Position numbers and translations under genes: made by a program. A DNA stretch of 64,000 nucleotides from Geothrix rubra (GTDB lineage Bacteria; Acidobacteriota; Holophagae; Holophagales; Holophagaceae): NCBI RefSeq assembly GCF_030268065.1, contig NZ_BSDD01000004.1:186001-250000 (forward strand), given 5' to 3'. Shown piece after piece: positions 26,298 through 33,922 of this stretch. Below the pieces are notes generated by a model. It was not told the DNA's origin. It saw only the letters and a list, made by a program, of their open reading frames with translations, and ran no database searches. How positions within the stretch are numbered: position 1 is the stretch's first letter; every line of letters starts with the position of its first letter.

Positions 26298-26743
26298 GGC
26301 CCCTCCCGCCGCCGGAGCCGCTGTTCCAGCCGCACGGCCCGCTCCACCACCAGGGCCGTGCCCACCATGACGCCCACGGTGCCCAGGAGGATCACCAGCA
26401 GGAGCTGCCAGCCCTCCTTGAGGATCACGGCGGGGTACTGCACCACGGCCACCACCGCGGGGATGAAGAACAGCAGCATCTCCGCCAGCAGCCAGCCGGC
26501 GCCCTCGGCCACCCAGGAAAGGGGCAGCCAGCCCTTCCGAAGCAGGAGCACCAGCACGGCCAGGCCCGCCACGCTGCCGGGGACCGGCAGCCGAAGGGCG
26601 CGCATGGCCCCGTCCGAGGCCCACCAGAGGGCGGCCAGTCCCGCCACCTGGGCCAGCCCCCGCAGGCCCGGGTGCAGGACCAGGGCCAGGGCGGCAGGCT
26701 CGGCGCGGGGTGGGCCGGAGGACGGATCGGCAGGCTCGGTCAC
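26294..26743 (-). CDS. lrgA: LrgA/CidA family holin-like protein
   Basis: 149 aa with about four membrane helices. Family signatures: LRLPVPGSVAGLAVLVLLLR, WVAEGAGWLLAEMLLFFIPAVVAVVQY. Partner of LrgB. Starts with GTG at 26743; a TAGGCT box lies 6 nt upstream, consistent with a leaderless transcript. Convergent with the bla-ydcF pair, with only 2 nt between lrgB and ydcF. Confidence 0.85.
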   Translation of the reverse strand: MTEPADPSSGPPRAEPAALALVLHPGLRGLAQVAGLAALWWASDGAMRALRLPVPGSVAGLAVLVLLLRKGWLPLSWVAEGAGWLLAEMLLFFIPAVVAVVQYPAVILKEGWQLLLVILLGTVGVMVGTALVVERAVRLEQRLRRREGP

Positions 26744-26780
26744 GCCTCCAGCCTAGCGGAGGCGTTCTGGGCCGATGGGC

Positions 26781-26969
26781 TCAGGCGTGCGGTGCGGCGA
26801 CGATGGGCAGTCGGTCGAGCATCGCCTGGATCTGCGCTGCTTCGGTCTTGAGGCTGGCCTTGAAGGCCTTGCGGTCGGTGTGCTGGATCTCCTGGCGCAG
26901 GTCCAGGAGGGCCCGGTCCAGCAGGTCGTGCAGCAGCTCCGCTTCCTGGTGCGTGAGGGTGAGTTCCAT
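26781..26969 (-). CDS. Short helical protein, conserved hypothetical
   Basis: 62 aa (MELTLTHQEAELLHDLLDRA start; ends LPIVAAPHA). Predicted helical, amphipathic, with a Glu/Leu-rich N-terminus and mixed charge in the middle. No domain recognised. The ATG at 26969 is chosen over an upstream ATG because the extension is Arg/Pro/Asp-rich and unlike the rest. Confidence 0.55.
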   Translation of the reverse strand: MELTLTHQEAELLHDLLDRALLDLRQEIQHTDRKAFKASLKTEAAQIQAMLDRLPIVAAPHA

Positions 26970-27079
26970 GGAGGGATCCCCGTCGGCGGGGCGGGGACAT
27001 CCCGCCCGCCGATCCCAAGGATCGGTTCGCGCCCGGCCCCCCGCCAAGGCGATGATGGATCCACCGCCCCGGAGGTTCC

Positions 27080-27544
27080 GTGTCGCCCGAGTCCTGCCGC
27101 ATCCGCCCCGCCCTGCCGGGCGATGTCGATCGCCTGGCCCTCCTCACGGACCAGCTGGGCTACCCCACCTCCCCGCGGATCATCCGGGCCCGCCTCTACC
27201 AGCTCGCGGCGGAGAATGCCCAGGCGGTGCTGGTGGCCGAGCTGGGGGACCAGGTCGTGGGCTGGGCCCAGGTCGGACGTGGCCTCAGCCTGGAGGCCGG
27301 CGAGCAGGCGGAGCTGGTGGGCCTGGTGGTGGACGAGTCCCTGCGCAGCCGCGGGATCGGCGCGGCCCTGGTGGCGGCGGCGGAGGCCTGGGCCCGGGAG
27401 CGGGGGCTGGGACGCCTGCGGGTGCGCTCGAATGTCACCCGCGATGCCACCCACCGCTTCTACCGGAAGCTGGGCTTCGAGGAGGCCAAGCGGCAGGTGG
27501 TGTTCCGGAAGGACCTGGCGCAGCCCGCTCCCGACCGGTCGTGA
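27080..27544 (+). CDS. GNAT family N-acetyltransferase
   Basis: 154 aa. Acetyl-CoA binding motif A: LVGLVVDESLRSRGIGAALV, followed by AEAWARERGLGRLRVRSNVTR and HRFYRKLGFEEAKRQVVFRK. The N-terminal half (RIRPALPGDVDRLALLTDQL) is typical of the family. The GTG start has GGAGG 5 nt upstream. Substrate unknown. Confidence 0.92.
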   Translation: MSPESCRIRPALPGDVDRLALLTDQLGYPTSPRIIRARLYQLAAENAQAVLVAELGDQVVGWAQVGRGLSLEAGEQAELVGLVVDESLRSRGIGAALVAAAEAWARERGLGRLRVRSNVTRDATHRFYRKLGFEEAKRQVVFRKDLAQPAPDRS

Positions 27545-27593
27545 AAAGCCCTCTCGGCCGGTCGGGAACCGCCGGGGAACGCGGCGTTCAGGT

Positions 27594-27611
27594 CAACTGT
27601 AAATACAGTTG
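27594..27611. promoter_or_regulatory. Perfect palindromic operator upstream of rubrerythrin
   Basis: CAACTGTA-AA-TACAGTTG, 8-bp arms with a 2-bp centre, in an AT-rich stretch 72 nt before the rubrerythrin ATG. Likely site for a redox- or metal-responsive repressor or activator. A sequence resembling a sigma-54 site (TGGCAT-N5-TGGCT, 27630-27645) lies between it and the gene but has two mismatches to consensus. Confidence 0.6.
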
Positions 27612-27683
27612 AAAATAAGGTTGTTGCTTTGGCATGGACATGGCTCTACCTTGTCGCCGACCGTCCGGCCCAAGGAGCCCCCC

Positions 27684-28160
27684 ATGACCTTCACCCAGTC
27701 CAAGACCTTCGAGAACCTCAAGGCCGCCTTCGCGGGCGAGTCCCAGGCGAACCGCCGCTACACCTGGATGGCCCAGGTGGCCGAGAAGGAGGGCCTCAAG
27801 GAGGTCGCCGACCTCTTCAGGCACAGCGCCGACGGCGAGACCGGCCACGCCCTGAAGCACCTCATGTTCCTGGCCGACAAGGCCGGCGACCCCGCCACGG
27901 GCCTGCCCCTGGGCGACACCCTCACCAACCTGAAGTCCGCCGTGGCCGGCGAGACCTACGAGTACACGGACATGTATCCCGAGTTCACCCGCCTGGCCCG
28001 GGAGGAGGGCTACGCCGAGATCGCCGCCTGGTTCGAGACCCTGGCCAAGGTGGAGCGCTTCCACGCGGGCCGCTTCCAGCAGGCCCTCGAGAAGCTGCAG
28101 GCCGGCGCGAAGGCCACGGGACTCGGCGAGCCCTCCGCCGACATCGCCCAGCACGTGTGA
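27684..28160 (+). CDS. Rubrerythrin-type diiron protein without rubredoxin domain
   Basis: 158 aa, ferritin-like four-helix bundle that reduces hydrogen peroxide. Diiron-site helices are visible: FAGESQANRRYTWMAQ, DGETGHALKHL, AVAGETYEYTDMYPEF and AKVERFHAGRFQQ. The usual C-terminal CxxC rubredoxin domain is absent, so an external electron donor is needed. AAGGAG lies 6 nt before the ATG. First gene of a putative oxidative-stress operon. Confidence 0.93.
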   Translation: MTFTQSKTFENLKAAFAGESQANRRYTWMAQVAEKEGLKEVADLFRHSADGETGHALKHLMFLADKAGDPATGLPLGDTLTNLKSAVAGETYEYTDMYPEFTRLAREEGYAEIAAWFETLAKVERFHAGRFQQALEKLQAGAKATGLGEPSADIAQHV

Positions 28161-28168
28161 GGCATCCC

Positions 28169-28717
28169 ATGGTCATGGCCTTCGACCCCGCCACCGAGCG
28201 TGCCCGCCACACGGCCCGCCAGGCCTTCCTGGACCGCCAGGCGTCCCTGCGGCTGGACCTGGCGGAGGGCATCACCTTCCAGCCCGAGACCGCCGAGAGC
28301 GTGGAGGATCAGGTCGTGGAGACCCTCTGGGCCGAAGGCCTGACCCTGGATTCCGCCCCCGCGGAGGACCTCGCCGAGGCCCGGGCCTCCTTCGCTGTGC
28401 TGGCGCCCCAACGCGAGCCCGGCGGCCAGAGCCTCGTCGCCACGCTCTTCCTGGGCTTCCCTGAGGCCGTGCGGGACGCCAGGCTGGCGGCCCTCCAGCG
28501 CTTCCCCGACCAGCTGCGGCTGGAACTCTCGGACGGCAGCCGGGTCGCCCCCGTGGTGGACCGCGGGGCCGCCGGCCCCGACGACCGCCTCCCCGCCGTG
28601 CTGGCGCTCCGCTACCTGATCCCGGACGGCTGCCGCATCGCCGCCCTCGTCTCCAACCACGCCGCCGTGTCCGGCCGCTGGCCCGCGCCCGCCGCCTGGA
28701 CCGCCTGGCCTTCCTGA
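28169..28717 (+). CDS. DUF3501-like protein
   Basis: 182 aa. Pattern resembling DUF3501: N-terminal basic helix, LAEGITFQPETAESVEDQVV, SLVATLFLGFPEAVRDARLA, PDDRLPAVLALRYLIPDG. The family is commonly found next to rubrerythrin genes, as here (8 nt after). The match is divergent, so I am only moderately sure. Function unknown. GAGG precedes the ATG. Confidence 0.6.
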   Translation: MVMAFDPATERARHTARQAFLDRQASLRLDLAEGITFQPETAESVEDQVVETLWAEGLTLDSAPAEDLAEARASFAVLAPQREPGGQSLVATLFLGFPEAVRDARLAALQRFPDQLRLELSDGSRVAPVVDRGAAGPDDRLPAVLALRYLIPDGCRIAALVSNHAAVSGRWPAPAAWTAWPS

Positions 28718-28726
28718 GGAGCCACC

Positions 28727-29170
28727 ATGAGCCGCACCGTCATCGACCACCTGAACGCCGAACTCGCCACGGCCTTCGTCCTGTCCTTCAACGCGAAGCG
28801 CTACCACTGGACCGTCACCGGCCCCCACTTCCGGGACTACCACCTGCGCTTCGAGGACCTCTACAACGCCGCCGACGGCACCGTGGACGAGCTGGCGGAG
28901 CGGATCCGCATGCTGGGCGGCGTGCCCCTCCACGCCCCGGCCCAGATGGCCGCGCAGACGAAGGCCCCCGTCTCCGATCCGGCCGCACGCCTGGATCCCG
29001 AGGCCATGCTGAAGGAGGCCCTGGACAACGAGGAGCGCGTCATCTCGCTCATGCACGAGGGCATCGAACTGGCCAACGGCGCCGGCGACCCCGGCACCGC
29101 CGACCTGCTCACCCGCTTCGTGCAGGTCCACCAGAAGGAGGCCTGGTTCCTGCGGGAGATGCTCGCCTGA
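28727..29170 (+). CDS. dps: Dps family ferritin-like protein
   Basis: 147 aa. Ferroxidase residues of Dps are visible: NAKRYHWTVTGPHFRDYHLR and EDLYNAADGTVDELAERIR, then HEGIELANGAGDPGTADLLT. Oxidises Fe(II) with peroxide, stores iron and may protect DNA. There is no long basic N-terminal tail, so DNA binding is uncertain. 9 nt after the DUF3501-like gene. Confidence 0.92.
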   Translation: MSRTVIDHLNAELATAFVLSFNAKRYHWTVTGPHFRDYHLRFEDLYNAADGTVDELAERIRMLGGVPLHAPAQMAAQTKAPVSDPAARLDPEAMLKEALDNEERVISLMHEGIELANGAGDPGTADLLTRFVQVHQKEAWFLREMLA

Positions 29171-29226
29171 ACCCGGTCCAGGATAGGGGATGCATGCCTC
29201 TTTTTTCTGATTCCCGACTTTTTCGG

Positions 29227-29232
29227 TAAACT
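29227..29232 (+). promoter_or_regulatory. Candidate -10 box of the superoxide dismutase gene
   Basis: TAAACT, 35 nt before the ATG, in an AT-rich stretch (TTTTTTCTGATTCCCGACTT just upstream). It matches the TAnnCT pattern seen before several genes in this window. No convincing -35. A separate promoter would let the gene be expressed independently of the upstream operon. Confidence 0.4.
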
Positions 29233-29267
29233 ACTCATCCGCGCCCGGCGCGGCCAAGGAGATGACC

Positions 29268-29846
29268 ATGGCCTACCCCGTGAAGAACTACGACCACCTG
29301 AAGGGCGGCGCCCTCAAGGGGCTCAGCGATTCGCAGCTGGACCAGCACTTCGGCCTCTACAAGGGCTACATCGCCAAGCTGAACGAGATCGAGGAGAAGC
29401 TGGCCACGGCGGACAACACCAAGCCCAACTACTCCTACAACGAGTACAGCGAGCTGAAGCGCCGCGAGGCCGTGGCCTTCAACGGCTCCTTCCTGCACGA
29501 GCTCTACTTCGAGAACCTGGGCGCGGACAGCGAGATCAGCGCCGGCCTGAAGGCCGCCCTGGACGCCGCGGGCGGCAAGGACAAGGTCATCGCCGACCTG
29601 AAGGCCACCGCCATGGGCGGCCCCGGCTGGGCCCTGCTCACCCGCAACCGCCGCGACGGCAAGCTCCACACCTACTTCGTGGCCGAGCACCACCTGGGCC
29701 TGCCCATCGAGCAGGACCTGCTCCTGGTGCTGGACAGCTGGGAGCACGCGTTCATGGTCGACTACGGCACCGCCCGCGCGAAGTACCTCGACAGTTTCGT
29801 CGAGAACATCAAGTGGAGCGAAGTCAGCAAGCGCTTCGGAAAGTAA
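29268..29846 (+). CDS. sodB: Superoxide dismutase (Fe/Mn type)
   Basis: 192 aa. Metal ligands: His in QLDQHFGLYKGY, His in SFLHELYFENLG, Asp and His in LDSWEHAFMVDYG. The N-terminus (AYPVKNYDHLKGGALKGLSD) differs from the canonical LPYAYDAL form but matches an anaerobe-type subgroup. AAGGAG lies 6 nt before the ATG at 29268; the ATG at 29262 is too close to it. Fe versus Mn cannot be decided. Confidence 0.93.
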   Translation: MAYPVKNYDHLKGGALKGLSDSQLDQHFGLYKGYIAKLNEIEEKLATADNTKPNYSYNEYSELKRREAVAFNGSFLHELYFENLGADSEISAGLKAALDAAGGKDKVIADLKATAMGGPGWALLTRNRRDGKLHTYFVAEHHLGLPIEQDLLLVLDSWEHAFMVDYGTARAKYLDSFVENIKWSEVSKRFGK

Positions 29847-29890
29847 GAGGGCGCGGGCGTCTCGGCGCCTCTCAACGCGCGCTCGTGGTT

Positions 29891-29909
29891 GGGCCCCCGC
29901 TGGGGGCCC
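29891..29909 (+). terminator. Rho-independent-like terminator after superoxide dismutase gene
   Basis: GGGCCCCC-GCT-GGGGGCCC, an 8-bp GC stem, followed by GTCCTTTGCCT. Ends the oxidative-stress transcript. Confidence 0.6.
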
Positions 29910-29959
29910 GTCCTTTGCCTCTCTGTCCTACCCTGGAGGCGCGCATCCGGGAGGTCCAG

Positions 29960-30658
29960 GTGGCAAAGAAGGCGATGTCCTCCGAGTTCGAGAACCCCCT
30001 GGGCCCCGGCCTCTTCCGGTTCCTGAAGGACCTGAAGGCGCACAACGACCGGGACTGGTTCCAGGCGAACAAGGCACGGTACGAGGCCGAGGCCCGGGAC
30101 CCGGTGCTGCGGCTCATCGGGGGCTTCGGCGGGCCGCTGGCCGCCATCAGCCGGCACGTGGAGGCCGATCCCCGGCCGGCGGGCGGCTCGCTCTTCCGTA
30201 TCTACCGCGACACGCGCTTCAGCCGCGACAAGAGCCCCTACAAGACGCACCTGGGCGTGAACTTCCGGCACCGCGCGGCCGAGGCCGGGGGCGTCCACGG
30301 CCCGGGGTTCTACCTCCACCTCAAGCCCGGCGGCTGCTTCGGGGGCGGCGGGCTGTGGCATCCCGAGCCCGAGGCCCTCTTCAAGGTGCGGCAGGCCATC
30401 GTGGCGCGATCCGCGGCCTGGAAGAAGCTCCGGGCCACCCTGGAGATCGAGGGCGAGGCCCTGATGCGGGTGCCCCAGGGCTTCGACCCCGGCCATCCCT
30501 GCGCGGAGGACCTCAAGTTCAAGGACTTCTACGCGGCCACGGCCTTCACGGATGCGGAGGTCCTGGCCCCGGACTTCCCCGCCCGGCTGGCCGAGGCCCT
30601 GCGGGCGGCGGCGCCCCTGGTCCGCTTCCTCTGCAAGGCCCTGGACCTGCCGTTCTGA
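29960..30658 (+). CDS. DUF2461 (TIGR02453) family protein
   Basis: 232 aa. Signatures: GLFRFLKDLKAHNDRDWFQA, RIYRDTRFSRDKSPYKTHLG, PGFYLHLKPGGCFGGGGLWH, LKFKDFYAATAFTD. Function unknown; found widely and sometimes with stress or phosphate genes. I chose a GTG start (29960) with GGGAGG 5 nt upstream; an ATG at 29975 is the alternative. Confidence 0.88.
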   Translation: MAKKAMSSEFENPLGPGLFRFLKDLKAHNDRDWFQANKARYEAEARDPVLRLIGGFGGPLAAISRHVEADPRPAGGSLFRIYRDTRFSRDKSPYKTHLGVNFRHRAAEAGGVHGPGFYLHLKPGGCFGGGGLWHPEPEALFKVRQAIVARSAAWKKLRATLEIEGEALMRVPQGFDPGHPCAEDLKFKDFYAATAFTDAEVLAPDFPARLAEALRAAAPLVRFLCKALDLPF

Positions 30659-30665
30659 ATTCGGC

Positions 30666-31001
30666 TCAGCAGGTCGCGCAGTCGTCGCCGCAGTCGCCCT
30701 TCTGGCCCCCGGCGGCCTCGCAGGCGCAGCCGCCGTCGCAGCAGCCGCCGCCCTTCACGAGGCTCTCCTCGGCGAGGCTGAGCATCTGCTGGTGGGGATC
30801 CCCCTTCACGCGCAGCGCGATGTTCACGGCCTGGATCATGTCCTCGCTGGAGGCCCCCAGGGCCGTGAGCTGGGCGTGATGGGCCCGGAAGGCGCGGTCG
30901 GCGTTGGCGGCCACGGCGGCGCCCAGGGCGATGAGGTGGAGGGTGATGTCGTCGAGGCCCACGGGAGCCGGGGCGGAGGTGGATTCGGGCTGGGCGGTCA
31001 C
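30666..31001 (-). CDS. CMD/AhpD-like small protein with Cys-rich tail
   Basis: 111 aa. The helical core (LHLIALGAAVAANADRAFRA, ALGASSEDMIQAVNIALRVK) looks like the carboxymuconolactone-decarboxylase/AhpD fold but lacks the catalytic CxxC-H of AhpD. The tail from residue 87 contains seven Cys in 25 residues (CC, CAC, then C, C, C), suggesting metal or metal-cluster binding. Convergent with DUF2461, 7 nt apart. Function inferred as redox or metal handling. Confidence 0.6.
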   Translation of the reverse strand: MTAQPESTSAPAPVGLDDITLHLIALGAAVAANADRAFRAHHAQLTALGASSEDMIQAVNIALRVKGDPHQQMLSLAEESLVKGGGCCDGGCACEAAGGQKGDCGDDCATC

Positions 31002-31077
31002 GGGCGTTCCTTGGCGGAGGGTGGACCCGGAGGGTCCGGGTTCCGTCCACTCTAGCCCCGGCCGGGAGTGCCGTGCG

Positions 31078-32136
31078 TCAAGGCCCCGGGGGGCGCCCCT
31101 GGGCGCTGCGGGAGGCCCGGAGCACGGCCCGGAAGACCTCCTCCATGCCCTGGGGATCCAGGCCCGCCGCCTCGGCCCAGGCTCGGCGGACCCGGATCTG
31201 GGCGGCCTCCCGGGCCGGATCGTGGACCGGGAGCCCCAGGTCGGCCTTGGCCCGCCCCGCCCGCAGCACCAGCTCGGTGCGGCGGGCCAGGAGGTCCACC
31301 AGCTCCCGGTCCAGGGCGTCGAGGTGGTCGCGGACCGCCTGGAGGGCCGGGGACCGGGCCCCCAGGTCCGGGATGGCCAGGGCCTCGGCCGCCCCTTCCC
31401 CCCCGACCGCGGCTTCCGCCAGGCTGCGGTGGATGGCCTGGAGGGCCTCCAGGAAGGCGGCCCGGGCCCCGGCGGCGAAAGGGTTCTCGTTCTGGAGCGC
31501 GGCGAAGAGGTGGCCGGCGTCCTCCCGTACCGACTCCAGGGTTCGGGCCACGGCGTGGAAGGAGGGGGGCGTGAAGGGCAGCTCCGCCCCGGCCCCCACC
31601 TGGAGCAGGCCCTTGGCCAGGAAGAAGGTGAGGGCGTGGGTCTGGGCCATCACCCGATCGTGGTCCTCCGGGCTCTGGTCCAGCACCTCGCAGCCCAGGC
31701 TCCGGAACAGGCCGCGCACCCGCTCGGCCGCCGCCGGGTGGCGGGGCGACGGGCACAGCACCACCCGCAGGGGCCGCTCCGCCCGGGCCAGGCTCACGGG
31801 GCCGAAGAGCGGGTGGGTGCCGGCGTGGGGCACTTCGGCCCCCAGCTGGTCCTCCAGGAGGCGGCAGGGGCCCACCTTCACGCTGCCCACATCGAAGACG
31901 GTGTGGTCGGGGCGCAGGTGGGGCCGCAGCGCGGCCAGGGCCGCGCCGAAGGCCGGGATGGGCACCGCCAGGGCCAGGGCCTCGCTGCGGGCGGCTAGGT
32001 CCGCCAGGTCCCGGGCCCGCCGGCCCTCCGGGATGGCCGCGGCGGGGTCGAGGGCCAGATGCGCATGGCCGGCCTCCGCCAGGAGGTCCCCCAGGGCGCG
32101 GCCGAAGCGTCCGAAGCCGAGGATGCCGACGCGCAT
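31078..32136 (-). CDS. tyrA: Prephenate dehydrogenase fused to chorismate mutase
   Basis: Tyrosine biosynthesis, 352 aa. N-terminal NAD(P)-binding dehydrogenase domain (MRVGILGFGRFGRALGDLL, FDVGSVKVGPC, HAGTHPLFGP, DHDRVMAQTHALTFFLA) and a C-terminal AroQ-type chorismate mutase (about 268-340: VRDHLDALDRELVDLLARRT, AGRAKADLGLPVHDPAREA). This is the reverse of the enterobacterial T-protein, where the mutase is N-terminal. AGGAGG precedes the ATG. Confidence 0.93.
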   Translation of the reverse strand: MRVGILGFGRFGRALGDLLAEAGHAHLALDPAAAIPEGRRARDLADLAARSEALALAVPIPAFGAALAALRPHLRPDHTVFDVGSVKVGPCRLLEDQLGAEVPHAGTHPLFGPVSLARAERPLRVVLCPSPRHPAAAERVRGLFRSLGCEVLDQSPEDHDRVMAQTHALTFFLAKGLLQVGAGAELPFTPPSFHAVARTLESVREDAGHLFAALQNENPFAAGARAAFLEALQAIHRSLAEAAVGGEGAAEALAIPDLGARSPALQAVRDHLDALDRELVDLLARRTELVLRAGRAKADLGLPVHDPAREAAQIRVRRAWAEAAGLDPQGMEEVFRAVLRASRSAQGRPPGP

Positions 32137-32259
32137 GGGGCCTCCTGGAGCAAGGGGATTCCGGATTCTATCCAGACACCCTCGCGTGGCGATGCATTTC
32201 CCCTAAACGGTTCCGCCCTTCCCGCGGTACCCCTGCTGTCCGACCGTCCGGAGCCCGTC

Positions 32260-32826
32260 ATGGCCCTCCTGCTCCTGCCCGCGGCCCTGCTGGCCGCCCC
32301 CCCGGCGCCGACCCCCGCGGAAGTCCTCGTGGATGCCCTCGAGGGCGTCACCGAGTGCGTGGTGGAGGGGCGGACCGCCCGGCTGGAGGGCCGGCTCCGC
32401 CATGCCAAGGAGGCCTGGGCCGCGCGGCGGGACACCCTGGCCAAGCGGATCCCGCCCTCGGACCTGGATGACCTGGATCTCTGCTTCCTGCGCCTGGACG
32501 CCGGTGGGCGTCCTGCGGCCCGGGCGGCCCTGGACGCCCAGGAGCTGCTGGGCGACCTCCTGCCCCAGGGCCCGGCCCGCCATCGCCGGTCGGCGGCCCT
32601 GGCCAGCCTGCGAGCCTGGTTCGCGGCGGACGGCGGGCGCTGGTCCGAGATGCCGGACCTGGAGGCCGCCTTCGCGCCCCTGCTGGGACCCCCCTGCCCC
32701 GAACCGGCCGCGGCCGCCGTGCGGACGGCCCTCGACCGCCACCGGGAGGCCCGGACGGTCCGGAACGCCCCCCAGTGCAAGCGGGCCGCCCGGACCCTGC
32801 AGGACCTGGCTAGAGCGTCCGCTTGA
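32260..32826 (+). CDS. Secreted protein of unknown function
   Basis: 188 aa with a signal peptide (MALLLLPAALLAAPPAPT). The rest is helical and charged (TRARLEGRLRHAKEAWAARR-like, then LDLCFLRLDAGGRPAARAAL), with two or three Cys. No domain recognised. Its 3' end overlaps the ABC permease gene tail to tail by 17 bp. GGAG precedes the ATG. Confidence 0.6.
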   Translation: MALLLLPAALLAAPPAPTPAEVLVDALEGVTECVVEGRTARLEGRLRHAKEAWAARRDTLAKRIPPSDLDDLDLCFLRLDAGGRPAARAALDAQELLGDLLPQGPARHRRSAALASLRAWFAADGGRWSEMPDLEAAFAPLLGPPCPEPAAAAVRTALDRHREARTVRNAPQCKRAARTLQDLARASA

Positions 32827-33922
32827 AGAGGCGCGTGGCCAGGGTCAGGGTGAGGGCCCCGATGGCGACCAGGAAGAGGAGGTCCGGCACGATGGCCTGG
32901 AACCCCGCCTCCTTGAGCAGGATCGCCTTGAAGCCGTGCACGGCGTAGGTGAAGGGGTCCACGGTGGCCAGGGCCCGCAGCCAGCCCGGGAAGGCGTGGA
33001 TGGGGTAGATGGCCCCGCTGGGGAAGAAGAGCAGGGTGTTGAGGATGCCGAACATGGCCCGGGGCACCAGCGGGTCCTCGATGCGCACCATCATCAGGAA
33101 CATCATCGCGTTGAAGGCGAAGGACGTGGCCGCGATCATCAGCAGGAGCTGGGCCAGGATCGCCGGCTGGAAGATCACGCCCAGCCCCGAGATGAGGGAC
33201 CCCAGGACGGTGATGACGAGCCCCGCCATGACGGCCTTGATGGCCCCGGAGGCCACCAGCCCGAAGACCAGCTCCAGCTTGGTGATGGGGGTGACGAGGA
33301 AGCCCTCGTGGACGCCCCGGGCCTTGTCGTCGATGTAGAGCAGGCCGCCGCCGATCATCACGGAAACGAACATGGCCAGCGTGATGGAGCCCGGCAGCAG
33401 GTACTTCATGTAGTCGATGAAGGGGTAGAGCTCCACCAGGTCCAGGCTGATGGCCCGGGTGACGCGCGGCGGGACCTGCGGCTGGTTCAGGGCCGTGGTG
33501 AGCTCCTGCAGCTTGGCCTCGAGGCTGCTGCTGAGGAACTGGTCGGAGTTGTCCACCACCAGCCCGATCCGCGGGTCCTCGCCGGCCAGGACGCGCCGGG
33601 AGAACTGGGGCGGGATGACGACCGCGGCATCGATGCGCCCGGTCCGCACGTCCTCCTGGGCCTGCTTGTCGCTGGCGTACCGGATGGCCTGGAAGGTCCG
33701 CGCGTTGGAGCCGATGGCATCGAAGGCCTCCCACACGCGGAGGGCCTGGGGCCCGCCGTCGTAGTCCACCACCCCCATGCGGGCCCCGGTGATCTTGCCG
33801 CCGAAGGCGTTGCCGAGGATGACGAGCTGCACCAGGGGGAAGACCATGGCCGCGAGCATGAGGGCGGGGGAGCGGAAGAACTTGCGGAGCTCCCGCTCGA
33901 TGATGGCGAGCATCCGGCTCAT
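32810..33922 (-). CDS. ABC-2 type transporter permease (YbhR/YbhS-like)
   Basis: 370 aa. N-terminal helix (MSRMLAIIERELRKFFRSPA), a long periplasmic loop (about 45-175), then five helices with the ABC-2 signature region GILNTLLFFPSGAIYPIHAF and TVDPFTYAVHGFKAILL. Exports an unidentified compound with the ATPase encoded just upstream (ATGA overlap). Only one permease is present where E. coli has two, so it probably dimerises. Confidence 0.9.
   Translation of the reverse strand: MSRMLAIIERELRKFFRSPALMLAAMVFPLVQLVILGNAFGGKITGARMGVVDYDGGPQALRVWEAFDAIGSNARTFQAIRYASDKQAQEDVRTGRIDAAVVIPPQFSRRVLAGEDPRIGLVVDNSDQFLSSSLEAKLQELTTALNQPQVPPRVTRAISLDLVELYPFIDYMKYLLPGSITLAMFVSVMIGGGLLYIDDKARGVHEGFLVTPITKLELVFGLVASGAIKAVMAGLVITVLGSLISGLGVIFQPAILAQLLLMIAATSFAFNAMMFLMMVRIEDPLVPRAMFGILNTLLFFPSGAIYPIHAFPGWLRALATVDPFTYAVHGFKAILLKEAGFQAIVPDLLFLVAIGALTLTLATRLFKRTL

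Noticed and set aside
27630-27645. Sigma-54-type promoter before rubrerythrin
   Set aside because: The GG-N10-GC spacing fits, but two consensus bases differ and no sigma-54 activator is nearby. Kept only as a note.
32810-32826. Frameshift or annotation error at the overlap of the secreted protein and the ABC permease
   Set aside because: Both frames end with normal stop codons in tail-to-tail orientation. A similar overlap exists at 11807-11834.
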